Source of the DNA: Dethiosulfatarculus sandiegensis
GTDB lineage: Bacteria > Desulfobacterota > Desulfarculia > Desulfarculales > Desulfarculaceae
DNA length: 64,000 bases
Assembly: GCF_000931935.2 (NCBI RefSeq)
Contig: NZ_AZAC01000015.1
Location: 55,518 to 119,517 of the forward strand
Reading direction: 5' to 3'
How positions within the stretch are numbered: the first letter of the stretch is position 1; the number at the start of each line of letters is the position of its first letter. The notes under the pieces were generated by a model. It searched no databases and was not told the origin of the DNA. It was given only the letters and a program-made list of their open reading frames with translations. Made by a program: the position numbers and the translations under genes. This document shows, one piece after another, positions 52,896 to 60,332 of the stretch.

Positions 52896-53587
52896 GATGC
52901 CTACATTCCAAGAGTAAGGCGGTCTCAAACCCTCTGGCCATAACAAGGGGATCGAATTGCCTTTTGGTCCCGCGCTCCACCAACCCGCACCTTTCATTTC
53001 CCCGTTCAGGAGGAGGCGAATTGGTGCGCCTTAATTATTCTACTCTTTATATCCACTCATTACATGGCGTAGCTTGCCTGGTTTTATTATTTTGACAGAA
53101 CCCTTTTGCCGGGACTGGGTAATGGTTTCAAGGGTGGTGAGTTGACCGGCAGGTTTTTGCTTGCGGGGGTCGGTAAGGTAAGCCTCGGATCCCCATGAAG
53201 CCATTCCTTTGGCAGTTGAGCCGCCAGCTCAGTTTTTGCTTCCTGCATTTTTGGGGGCGGTATTTTGGTCTGGATTTAAACGTCCACATAGGTCACACAG
53301 GAGATTTGATCGCTTAAAAGCTCATGTCGAAGTTACCGGCTTGGATCCCCCCCGGCCTTTGGTTTGGGCTGCCTGATCTGGATTTGAGTGGGGTGGAGAG
53401 GCAATTATTCAATAACCTTAAACGCACCACTACCTTCCAAGATTCTTTTGAATCCGGCAGGGTGGGGCCTTGGCCTTTGTTGGTTTGCGGGCAACCGGCG
53501 GGTTCGCCGGTTGCCCGTTACAGACAAAATCAGGCCGGGTGTTGTAAAGGGGCCTGGATCGGGCCGGGCGGGGTTTGTCCTGGCCCG
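52896..53587. other. intergenic region between convergent operons
   Basis: This is 690 bases between the FliT-like gene and fliS (opposite strands, ends facing). It contains a 13-bp perfect hairpin at 53488-53517 (CGGGCAACCGGCG, GGTT loop, CGCCGGTTGCCCG) lying just beyond the fliS stop on the minus strand, without a strong T-run. The plus-strand open frame at 53324-53929 is antisense to fliS. Otherwise no gene is supported. Confidence 0.5.
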
Positions 53588-54028
53588 TCAGATCCTCATG
53601 CTGCCCCTTACCTGGGTTTTCTGGGGCGTGGGGCGGTTGCTCAAGGCCTGCTGGGCCTCGGGCTTGGCCACTGCCTCGCGCCAGGCTTCATTCAGGGTGC
53701 TGAGCATACGGATCACTTCCTCCAGGGGAGCGGATTCCGCCTTGATTTTGGCTCGCACCAACTGATCGCCCATAAACACATAGAGCCTGCGCAGGTTGGT
53801 GGCGATATCGCCACCCTGTTCCATGTTCAGCGATGCATTCAGCTCATCGATGATATCCTGAGCCCGGTTGATGAAGTTGCTGGCTCCGGGAATGTCGCCA
53901 TCGGCCAGGCAGGCCTTGGCCTTGGTTAAAAAGCTGATGGCGCCTTCATAGAGCAGGACAATCAACCTGCCCCTGTCCACTGTGGCAACCTGCGTTTTTC
54001 GATACTGGTTCTGTCCGTATGCTTGCAT
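53588..54028 (-). CDS. fliS: flagellar export chaperone FliS
   Basis: FliS binds the C-terminus of flagellin in the cytosol, preventing early polymerisation and bringing it to FlhA. The 146-residue protein reads YRKTQVATVDRGRLIVLLYE, then AISFLTKAKACLADGDIPGA, and RAQDIIDELNASLNMEQGGD with LRRLYVFMGDQLVRAKIKAE, the standard FliS four-helix pattern. The C-terminal 25 residues are a variable tail. It lies downstream of fliD on the same strand (180-base gap), so it is either in the same transcript or has its own start. Confidence 0.95.
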   Translation of the reverse strand: MQAYGQNQYRKTQVATVDRGRLIVLLYEGAISFLTKAKACLADGDIPGASNFINRAQDIIDELNASLNMEQGGDIATNLRRLYVFMGDQLVRAKIKAESAPLEEVIRMLSTLNEAWREAVAKPEAQQALSNRPTPQKTQVRGSMRI

Positions 54029-54208
54029 GATACAACCCCCGTCCTTGGTGGTTTGCGGCCCATCCAGGGGCCTTGTCTTGGGTCTTGCCCCGGTTTTTCA
54101 AAGCCCGGGCTTTTTGTGCTGGGATTTAATTCCCGCTTGGCCAAGTTGAACTCGGCCGATTTATCTCACCGGCCTTTTCAGGCCGGAATTGGTGACTTTT
54201 TTAAGCGC

Positions 54209-56686
54209 CTACTTACTATTATTGCCCGGCAACTGGGCGATTTGGCTTGTTATGGCCTTGTCCTGGGCATTTAAAACAGCCAGGGATTTTTCCAGGCGGG
54301 CGAACCTCTCCACCTGTCTTTGCCGGTAGAGCTCAATGCGCTTTTCTTCGGATTCAATCTTTTTGTCAATATTGGTTATGATGCCTTTATAGTTGCCGAT
54401 CAGCACATTCAAGGTGCCTGTCTCGGAGTCGGTGAGGTCCTTCATCTCGTCAAACATGCGCTTGGCCACACCAATGCTTTCCTTGGTGGTGTTTTCTATG
54501 AACAGGTCGGCCACCGCTTCCGGGTTTTCATTGAGGGCATTGCTCAGTATGGTCGAGTCTATGGTCCAGGAGCCTTCTGCGTTCGGGTCGGTCTTTATGC
54601 CGATCTGGGAAAGATGGGTGTAGGTGTCCTCACCGTCGACCAGCCCTTCCACGCTCGTGTTCAGGGCGCTGTCTATGCGGGATTTCAGGATGTAATAGCT
54701 GTAGTTGCCGATCAGGATGCCGGTGTTTTCCCCGTCAGGGTCGAATTTGGTTTCCTTGCGGATATATTCCTGGGTGTAGTTCACCATGTTGATGAACGCT
54801 TCGATATTTTTTTTGACCGATATAATATCGGTCGAGACCGTAATCACGGCGGAGCCCACGTCATGCAGGTCAAAGGTTACGCTGTCCACCACATCGGCAA
54901 CCTGGTTGTTGGTCCGCTGTAGGTAGACATCTGTCTCAGGCGGATAGCCGTCGATCTTGACCATGGAGTTTGTGGCCCACTGGGATGTGGTGAAACCGCC
55001 TCCCAGCTCTCCGGAACTGCTGAAGTTGTTCCCGCTGAAGTCATGGGAAACACTGCTTATTTGATATTGGGCCCCTGTGTCGCCGCCGGTCAGGACCAGC
55101 TTGTAGCTGTTCGGCAGGCCAAGGCCGTCGTTGATCACGCTGGCCACCACCCCGGGGTTGTCATCATCGCCGTTTATCATGGTTGCCAGCTGGCTCAGCG
55201 TCTTGCCTGCCGGCACCGTTATGTCTATGGTTTCACCGGCATAGGTATAGCTGAAGGTGGCATTCGCAGTGGTTACGGCGGTCACGTCCTGATCCGCGAA
55301 TCCCGAGTGAACCACCTTGCTCACCTGGGCCAGGCCCTTGTCCTGTCCCTGCTGTTGGTCCGGCGCAAAGACGTTCACTTGAAAGGTGTCGCCGTTCACC
55401 AAGGTGGTGGCTCCGAGTTTCAGTTTTACTCCCTGGTCCACCTCATAGAACTGGTCGGAATCGGTGACGCTCACCGTGCCGGTTTGGCCGGTGGAGTCTG
55501 TCCAACGCAAGACCGCGGTGTCTGCCCCGCCTCCGGCTTGAATGGCTCCGGAGGTGACCACGGTGAAGGAGTATGTCTTGTTAACCGTGCCCAGGTAGTT
55601 GCCGCCGGTGCTTACGGTTGAGCCGCTCCAGGTCCCTAATTCCGCATCGTCTATGTCATCGGCAAAACCGCGTACTGTAAAGGAATCGCCATTGGCCACC
55701 GTGGCTCCGGAAAGGTTGATAAACATGCCGTTTTCAACCTCCAGGGCGTCTCCGGCCACATAATCCGCCGGAACGTTTATGGTGGAGCTGGAGAGGAGGG
55801 TGGCTCCGTCATAGACCGAGACCGCCAGGTCAAAGGTCGTGGTGCCCACCTGCACCGAGCCGGAAGAACTTACCTGGAAAACATATTCATAAATCGAGGC
55901 GGTGTCCTTGTCCCCGAAAAATTGCCCGGAAAGCCCGATATCGGCGGTGCTGGCCCCGCTCCAGTCTTGCTGAAGGGCCATGTCCTTGTAATCCAAGGAC
56001 AGGTTGGTGGGGTTGGCCGAAACGGTTATCCGGCCGTCTGCACCACCGACTGCGGATTTCATCACCAAATGATAGGGATTGCTCTCGGTGCCGTCGTTTT
56101 CTATGTATACTTCAAGCGCTCCCGGGGCCTGGGCGGCCACGGCGCTTTCTATGTCAGACCTCAGTTGATCCAGGGTGCGGCCGCTGGCCACGCTAACGTT
56201 TATGGTGTTGCCGCCGGTTTCAATGGTCAGAGTCAAGGGGCCTCCGGCGAAATCCGCCACATTGCTGGAAGTGGAGGCCACGCCTGCCGAGCGCAGGATA
56301 TGCTTGGTGTTCTCACCCACCTCCACGGTGTAGGCCCCTGCCTTGGCCGAGTTGCTGACAGTGGCCGAGGCTGTGCTGGACCTGCTGGAAGAGGCCTGCT
56401 TGACCATGAACTCATCTTCCGTGTCCATGGCTGCGGCGGCTTCCTCAATGCCTTCCATGCGCTGGTTAAGGGACTGCATGGATTTGATTTTGCTCTGCCA
56501 GGAGGTCTTCCAGGTCTCCAGCCTGGTCTTTTGGATGGACTCCAGCTTCACCAGCTGATCAATGACGCTGTTAAAGTCCGAACCAGATCCAAGACCCGTG
56601 AAGTTGATGCTTCCGCTTAAGATGCCGAAGTCGTTATCCGGGGTCTGGTATGTGCTGTAGAGTACGCCGTTTGTGGAGTCGGCCAC
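54209..56686 (-). CDS. fliD: flagellar filament cap protein FliD (HAP2), enlarged
   Basis: FliD forms the pentameric cap under which flagellin polymerises. The 825-residue protein has an N-terminal FliD_N part (SINFTGLGSGSDFNSVIDQL, VKLESIQKTRLETWKTSWQS) and a C-terminal FliD_C region (FINMVNYTQEYIRKETKFDP, LSQIGIKTDPNAEGSWTIDS). It ends in the D0 helices (LYRQRQVERFARLEKSLAVL). Usual size is 450-500 residues. The surplus is in two repeated beta modules (about 265-343 and 365-441), each ending in xxNGDxFxVxxFA, which resemble a module in FlgL. A -24/-12 element lies 61 bases upstream of the ATG. Confidence 0.94.
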   Translation of the reverse strand: MADSTNGVLYSTYQTPDNDFGILSGSINFTGLGSGSDFNSVIDQLVKLESIQKTRLETWKTSWQSKIKSMQSLNQRMEGIEEAAAAMDTEDEFMVKQASSSRSSTASATVSNSAKAGAYTVEVGENTKHILRSAGVASTSSNVADFAGGPLTLTIETGGNTINVSVASGRTLDQLRSDIESAVAAQAPGALEVYIENDGTESNPYHLVMKSAVGGADGRITVSANPTNLSLDYKDMALQQDWSGASTADIGLSGQFFGDKDTASIYEYVFQVSSSGSVQVGTTTFDLAVSVYDGATLLSSSTINVPADYVAGDALEVENGMFINLSGATVANGDSFTVRGFADDIDDAELGTWSGSTVSTGGNYLGTVNKTYSFTVVTSGAIQAGGGADTAVLRWTDSTGQTGTVSVTDSDQFYEVDQGVKLKLGATTLVNGDTFQVNVFAPDQQQGQDKGLAQVSKVVHSGFADQDVTAVTTANATFSYTYAGETIDITVPAGKTLSQLATMINGDDDNPGVVASVINDGLGLPNSYKLVLTGGDTGAQYQISSVSHDFSGNNFSSSGELGGGFTTSQWATNSMVKIDGYPPETDVYLQRTNNQVADVVDSVTFDLHDVGSAVITVSTDIISVKKNIEAFINMVNYTQEYIRKETKFDPDGENTGILIGNYSYYILKSRIDSALNTSVEGLVDGEDTYTHLSQIGIKTDPNAEGSWTIDSTILSNALNENPEAVADLFIENTTKESIGVAKRMFDEMKDLTDSETGTLNVLIGNYKGIITNIDKKIESEEKRIELYRQRQVERFARLEKSLAVLNAQDKAITSQIAQLPGNNSK

Positions 56687-57034
56687 CTTTTCACCTCCAC
56701 TTAAATGCGAGCAGGGTAAAAATCAAATTCAATCGGTTTGTCTTATTGCAACTTGCATGCCTATGCTTTTTATTTATTTAACTATTTGAATTTAAAGAGT
56801 TAATTCTAAAGCGGCTTCAAGCGCCCGGACAAAGCGGTTCCCTTGCGGGGGAAAAAAATGCCTAAACCGGCTTTTTGCTCCTAATTAACTGATCGGCCGG
56901 AATTGCCTGAATCATTAATCGGTCTTGACTGGCGGGATAAAAGTTATTCATGATCTAGCCGGGATTGGAGGGTACAAATATAAAGGTCGGGTATATTTCC
57001 GCTAAAGGCATTCCTTGGCAAAGTGGAGGCTGTA
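56687..57034. other. divergent promoter region between fliD and the GT9-like gene
   Basis: This AT-rich spacer of about 350 bases holds the fliD -24/-12 element on the minus strand and, presumably, a promoter for the plus-strand glycosyltransferase, which I cannot identify. Confidence 0.5.
56747..56762 (-). promoter_or_regulatory. sigma-54 promoter candidate of fliD-fliS
   Basis: On the minus strand AGGCATGCAAGTTGCA has GG and GC at the right ten-base spacing and TTGCA at -12; only the leading T of TGGCAY is missing. It lies 61 bases before the fliD start codon. Confidence 0.7.
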
Positions 57035-58228
57035 TTGCTGATAGAGAAGATCCCACACCACTTAAGAAACACCATAGTCAGCCTTGAGCTGCCTCTTTAT
57101 ATTGAACTCGAAGGGGATGTCTGCCGTCCGCCCGATGAACTGGCCCTGGGGGATACGCTTATGGTGCTGGGGTTGATCAGAAATCAGGGCAGGCCGGTCA
57201 CGCTTTATTTCAACCCCGGTCCGGCCAGAGAGCTTGTGGAGGGGCATCCCTTGGTCAAGGAGCTGCTTTTGCCGGAGAAAAGGCCGGCGGGCTGGGAGTT
57301 GACTTCAATTCCGGTGGGCAGATCCGGCCGCAGGCAAACCTGGGTGTCCCAAAAGACCCATTCCCATAAGGTGCGGGTCCTGCCGGTGGACCAGATCAAG
57401 GCCAATCCGGTTTATGCCCACAGCCTTTATTATCGTTTTAAAAATTTAGATGACCGGCCCAGTGTTTTTGTGGATCCGGGACGCAGCCCCGCTCTAAAGG
57501 GGCTTTTGTCAAAAAACAGACCCACCATGGTGGTTTTTCCCCTGAATCCCGGACGGGTGGATTATTTTTGGCAGGATGAGGCCTGGTGGATCTCCCTATT
57601 GAGGGAGCTTGGCAAGGAATACCACCTGGTGGCGGTGGGGGCCGGGGATTACGGCTCCCTGACGGCGGAGGTGGATGAGGTGCTGGCCATGGATCACCCC
57701 GACTCCACCCTGGCGGACCTGGCCTGGCTGATGCAGCAGGCCCATGGTTTTGTGGGCCGGGACGGCGGGCTGGCTCATCTGGCCCTGGCGGTGAATCCAA
57801 GGGTGACGGTGGTTTGGGATTCCATGGCAAGCTTTCGTTTCTGGGCCTCTCACCAGGCTTGTCATATTATGATGTCAAATCCCTATGCCATGCGTTACCC
57901 CCAGGCCTGCCGCCTTTACCCCGAAGACCTTGCCGAAAATACCCATATGGTCAGCCTGTCCGACTCTGAAGGTCACATGATTGAGCAGGAGCTAAGCCTG
58001 CAGAAAGATGAGAACCGCATCCTTGAGCTTTTCGGCTCGGTTTCCGGCTTTGCCCGGGCCGTGCAGGCCCAAAGGGAGATTATGGCTGAAAGACAGGCGG
58101 TGAACGGCTGGATGCAAGACCCGGCTCAAAAACGGGAATTCTATGCCCAGAGCCTGGGGACTGCCCTGGCCTCCCAAAAAGGGAAGTTACAGCCTGGGCA
58201 AGGCTGGACTGCGCTTGTATTCCCCTGA
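57035..58228 (+). CDS. GT9-like glycosyltransferase
   Basis: The 397-residue protein resembles heptosyltransferase-type GT-B enzymes. A GDTLMVLGLIRNQGRPVTLY segment stands near the N-terminus, PTMVVFPLNPGR in the middle, and DLAWLMQQAHGFVGRDGGLAHLALAVNPRV lies in the donor-site region. The catalytic details are weaker than in the GT9 gene at 48539. The start is TTG 57035, six bases after GGAGG; the frame extends back to GTG 57023. It stands alone between fliD and an AT-rich patch and probably belongs to the flagellin-modification set. Confidence 0.72.
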   Translation: MLIEKIPHHLRNTIVSLELPLYIELEGDVCRPPDELALGDTLMVLGLIRNQGRPVTLYFNPGPARELVEGHPLVKELLLPEKRPAGWELTSIPVGRSGRRQTWVSQKTHSHKVRVLPVDQIKANPVYAHSLYYRFKNLDDRPSVFVDPGRSPALKGLLSKNRPTMVVFPLNPGRVDYFWQDEAWWISLLRELGKEYHLVAVGAGDYGSLTAEVDEVLAMDHPDSTLADLAWLMQQAHGFVGRDGGLAHLALAVNPRVTVVWDSMASFRFWASHQACHIMMSNPYAMRYPQACRLYPEDLAENTHMVSLSDSEGHMIEQELSLQKDENRILELFGSVSGFARAVQAQREIMAERQAVNGWMQDPAQKREFYAQSLGTALASQKGKLQPGQGWTALVFP

Positions 58229-58732
58229 CAGGGTGTTGACGGAAGGTCCGAATGCGGAGCATGAAAATGTCTCGGGAATCGAAGATTTTTCTATGAAGCT
58301 CCTTGTCAATAGGAAATTTGTTTTTGGCAAGCTTCTTTCCATTCGCGTCTTCATTAAGCCAAGTACCTATTCGGTCTCGAAATTACCGCCATTTGGGGAA
58401 TGTCACCTTGGCAGGCGTTGGTAGAATAATCCTGTAGGGATATCACAGGCTCTTAAAAGGACTGCCTGTGCACGATTTTTTCCATAACAGAACTGGTTTT
58501 GTCCTTTAGTATATCGGACACGGTAGTTGTAATAGAGTTGAGTTGAATATCGTAACTGTGTTTTATATCACCTTCTACAAACAGGAAACAAGCTACCGTA
58601 AACTGTTTGCCTAACGATAACTTTTTCGATAAGATTTGTGCTGGCTTTTAGACTTCTGTATTTTGCCCGCCAATAATTTTTGTCGATAGCAGATAATTTT
58701 TCATTTCAGTAGGTTAACAACTATTAAATAAT
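58229..58732. other. AT-rich spacer, no gene
   Basis: 500 bases without an open frame that can be defended. Base composition changes from the GC-rich flagellar DNA to AT-rich at about 58280. A GCCTAAC heptamer near 58610 resembles half of an integron attC core but no partner was found. Confidence 0.45.
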
Positions 58733-59113
58733 TTAGCTTATTATTTCATGACCATATGAGTTATCTATTGAACACAGCCAGTTCCCATTGGCTGTTCTAT
58801 TAAAAACATAAGTTGCCTTTCGCTCCGTTACGGGCATATTGGGTGCTGTAACTTCTGTATTCGCGAGAACCAAGGCTGTATCACCCGATTCAAGAATTTC
58901 CATACCATTCTGTCTTACCTGAAGACCATTCTTAAAATAAATCGCTATAGCTTCAAACGCTGCGCGTATTGATTCTTTCCCTTTTGCGTTTCTGCCAGGC
59001 TCTACGACTAAAACAGCATCCTCTGTATAAATACCAAGTAGTGTGTCGAAGTCTTCAGCCATAATTGCTTTGTCTGCTTTTTCTATTTGTATTTCTATGG
59101 GATGTTTATCCAT
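58733..59113 (-). CDS. DUF4440/YybH-type SnoaL-like protein
   Basis: The 126-residue protein has an NTF2-like cone fold pattern. It opens EIQIEKADKAIMAEDFDTLL, then GIYTEDAVLVVEPGRNAKGK and ESIRAAFEAIAIYF. Strands follow (MEILESGDTALVLANTEV), ending YVFNRTANGNWLCSIDNSYG. Members are small ketosteroid-isomerase-like proteins of mostly unknown function. Codon usage is AT-richer than in the neighbouring operons, which suggests recent acquisition. The next gene (CYTH) is on the same strand, 78 bases upstream. Confidence 0.82.
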   Translation of the reverse strand: MDKHPIEIQIEKADKAIMAEDFDTLLGIYTEDAVLVVEPGRNAKGKESIRAAFEAIAIYFKNGLQVRQNGMEILESGDTALVLANTEVTAPNMPVTERKATYVFNRTANGNWLCSIDNSYGHEIIS

Positions 59114-59191
59114 TTTGGATTCTTTCTGTACTTAATACGGGCATAATCGGGCGCGCCCCGTCTGAATTTATGCACAAGTTATAATGAATAT

Positions 59192-59704
59192 TTACATCAT
59201 ATCGATGTAAGCACCACTGAGTAAGTCTGTCTCTGAAATATTGAATGCTTCCATCAGTTGTTTTGCTTCTTTTTCACCTTCGATTACTTCTTCGCCATCC
59301 TGTAATATAACTTCAAATTCAAGAAAATTTCCCAGATTTTCGACTTTGTCGAGATGTACACGAGTTCTACCTATCATATATAGTTTACGGATCTTTTTTA
59401 CCTTACCGCATGAACCATACGCCCTTTCTAATACATCAAGCAGACAATGAGGTTCTTGAGTGGATGAAAGGTAGTACTCTGAGGTTTTCGGGCCGGTTGC
59501 CTCAGGCCGATTATAAAATATGAGTAGGCCATTTTCTTTTGAGAAAATACGGAGTTTTAATTTCCCCTTCTCACAATTGAAAAATATATCTTCTTGTTTA
59601 ATTATTTCTGGTTCTGTCCCGGCTAAAATTTTTGCTTTTCTGTCGCAATAAGCTAGGTCAGATATACTTGCTTTAATTTCAATATTCCTTGCCATGCCAT
59701 TCAT
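59192..59704 (-). CDS. CYTH domain protein of the class IV adenylate cyclase (CyaB-like) type
   Basis: The 170-residue protein has the CYTH fold signature. ARNIEIKASISDLAYCDRKA is at the start, KLKLRIFSKENGLLIFYNRP in the middle, and GRTRVHLDKVENLGNFLEFEV further on. CYTH proteins bind triphosphates; CyaB-like members are annotated as class IV adenylate cyclase, although many are thiamine- or inorganic triphosphatases. The first Glu of the usual ExExK is Asn here (NIEIK). The start is at 59704 or 59695 (MARNIEIKA). Composition is AT-rich like the YybH-type neighbour. Confidence 0.85.
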   Translation of the reverse strand: MNGMARNIEIKASISDLAYCDRKAKILAGTEPEIIKQEDIFFNCEKGKLKLRIFSKENGLLIFYNRPEATGPKTSEYYLSSTQEPHCLLDVLERAYGSCGKVKKIRKLYMIGRTRVHLDKVENLGNFLEFEVILQDGEEVIEGEKEAKQLMEAFNISETDLLSGAYIDMM

Positions 59705-59982
59705 CTTCTATCAAATCTTTATAATGCCAAGCGGTTCACAGGCGCCGAAGTCGGAGCACAGGGTAGAGATCGGCGCTCTAGTGCGGACGTATACTGTTAT
59801 GTCAGATGTTCTGTATAAATTTTAAGCGGCTGCAATCATTTTACGCCTAATACTTCGCCCATTGATTTTATCCCTGTTATTGATCTCCGCAGGGGAGATT
59901 TAAGTGAAGTATATTCAACGGGTTCAAGGCCAATAGGCTTGAAGTAAATTGCAAAAATGCTCCGGATTTAGTTAACCTGGCA

Positions 59983-60225
59983 ATGGTTTTTATTGTAAAG
60001 GACCTGACCTTTGTGGTGGATTCGAATGAATACCTCGGACGGCCTTTTCATGAAACCCATATCCGGAAGACAATAAAAAGAGCAGTCCGTAAATCAAAAA
60101 TAGTCAGGATAACGGCCACACACGCGTTCCGAACTAGTATTGCCAGTCATTTTCATCCAGATAAAGATAGTATTAATTATTTCGCTCCTGAAAATATATA
60201 TAAGTACAGGCCAGGGCAATTGTGA
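59983..60225 (+). pseudogene. tyrosine recombinase remnant (integron-integrase-like)
   Basis: Only 80 residues remain, without the N-terminal half. VKDLTFVVDS resembles the stretch before the first catalytic Arg of integron integrases. HETHIRKTIKRAVRKSKIVR followed by ATHAFRTSIASHF resembles the HxxR box (HTFRHSFATHL) with the second His present. The part between, including the first Arg, and the final Tyr are lost. It is placed divergently from the two AT-rich minus-strand genes, like intI beside cassettes. It is too short to be functional. Confidence 0.6.
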
Positions 60226-60332
60226 AATCAGGCCGCGGCACTTAATGACAACTCACGATATTCAGAATGCCGTCTCACGGCAAAGTCCAGAAGGGCTTTG
60301 CCGGCAGGGCGAAGTTCATTAGTTTTTTATTT

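Noticed and set aside
53324..53929. Plus-strand open frame of 201 codons
   Set aside because: Antisense to fliS over most of its length, with no recognisable domain.
54320..56620. Several plus-strand open frames opposite fliD
   Set aside because: Shadows of the real fliD frame with no Shine-Dalgarno and no conserved motifs.
56930..56945. TGGCGGGATAAAAGTT upstream of the GT9-like gene as a sigma-54 promoter
   Set aside because: It has GT instead of GC at -12 and lies 90 bases from the start; too weak to call.
58600..59960. attC sites around the AT-rich genes
   Set aside because: Single half-sites such as GCCTAAC occur, but no paired RYYYAAC/GTTRRRY with an intervening imperfect palindrome was found.
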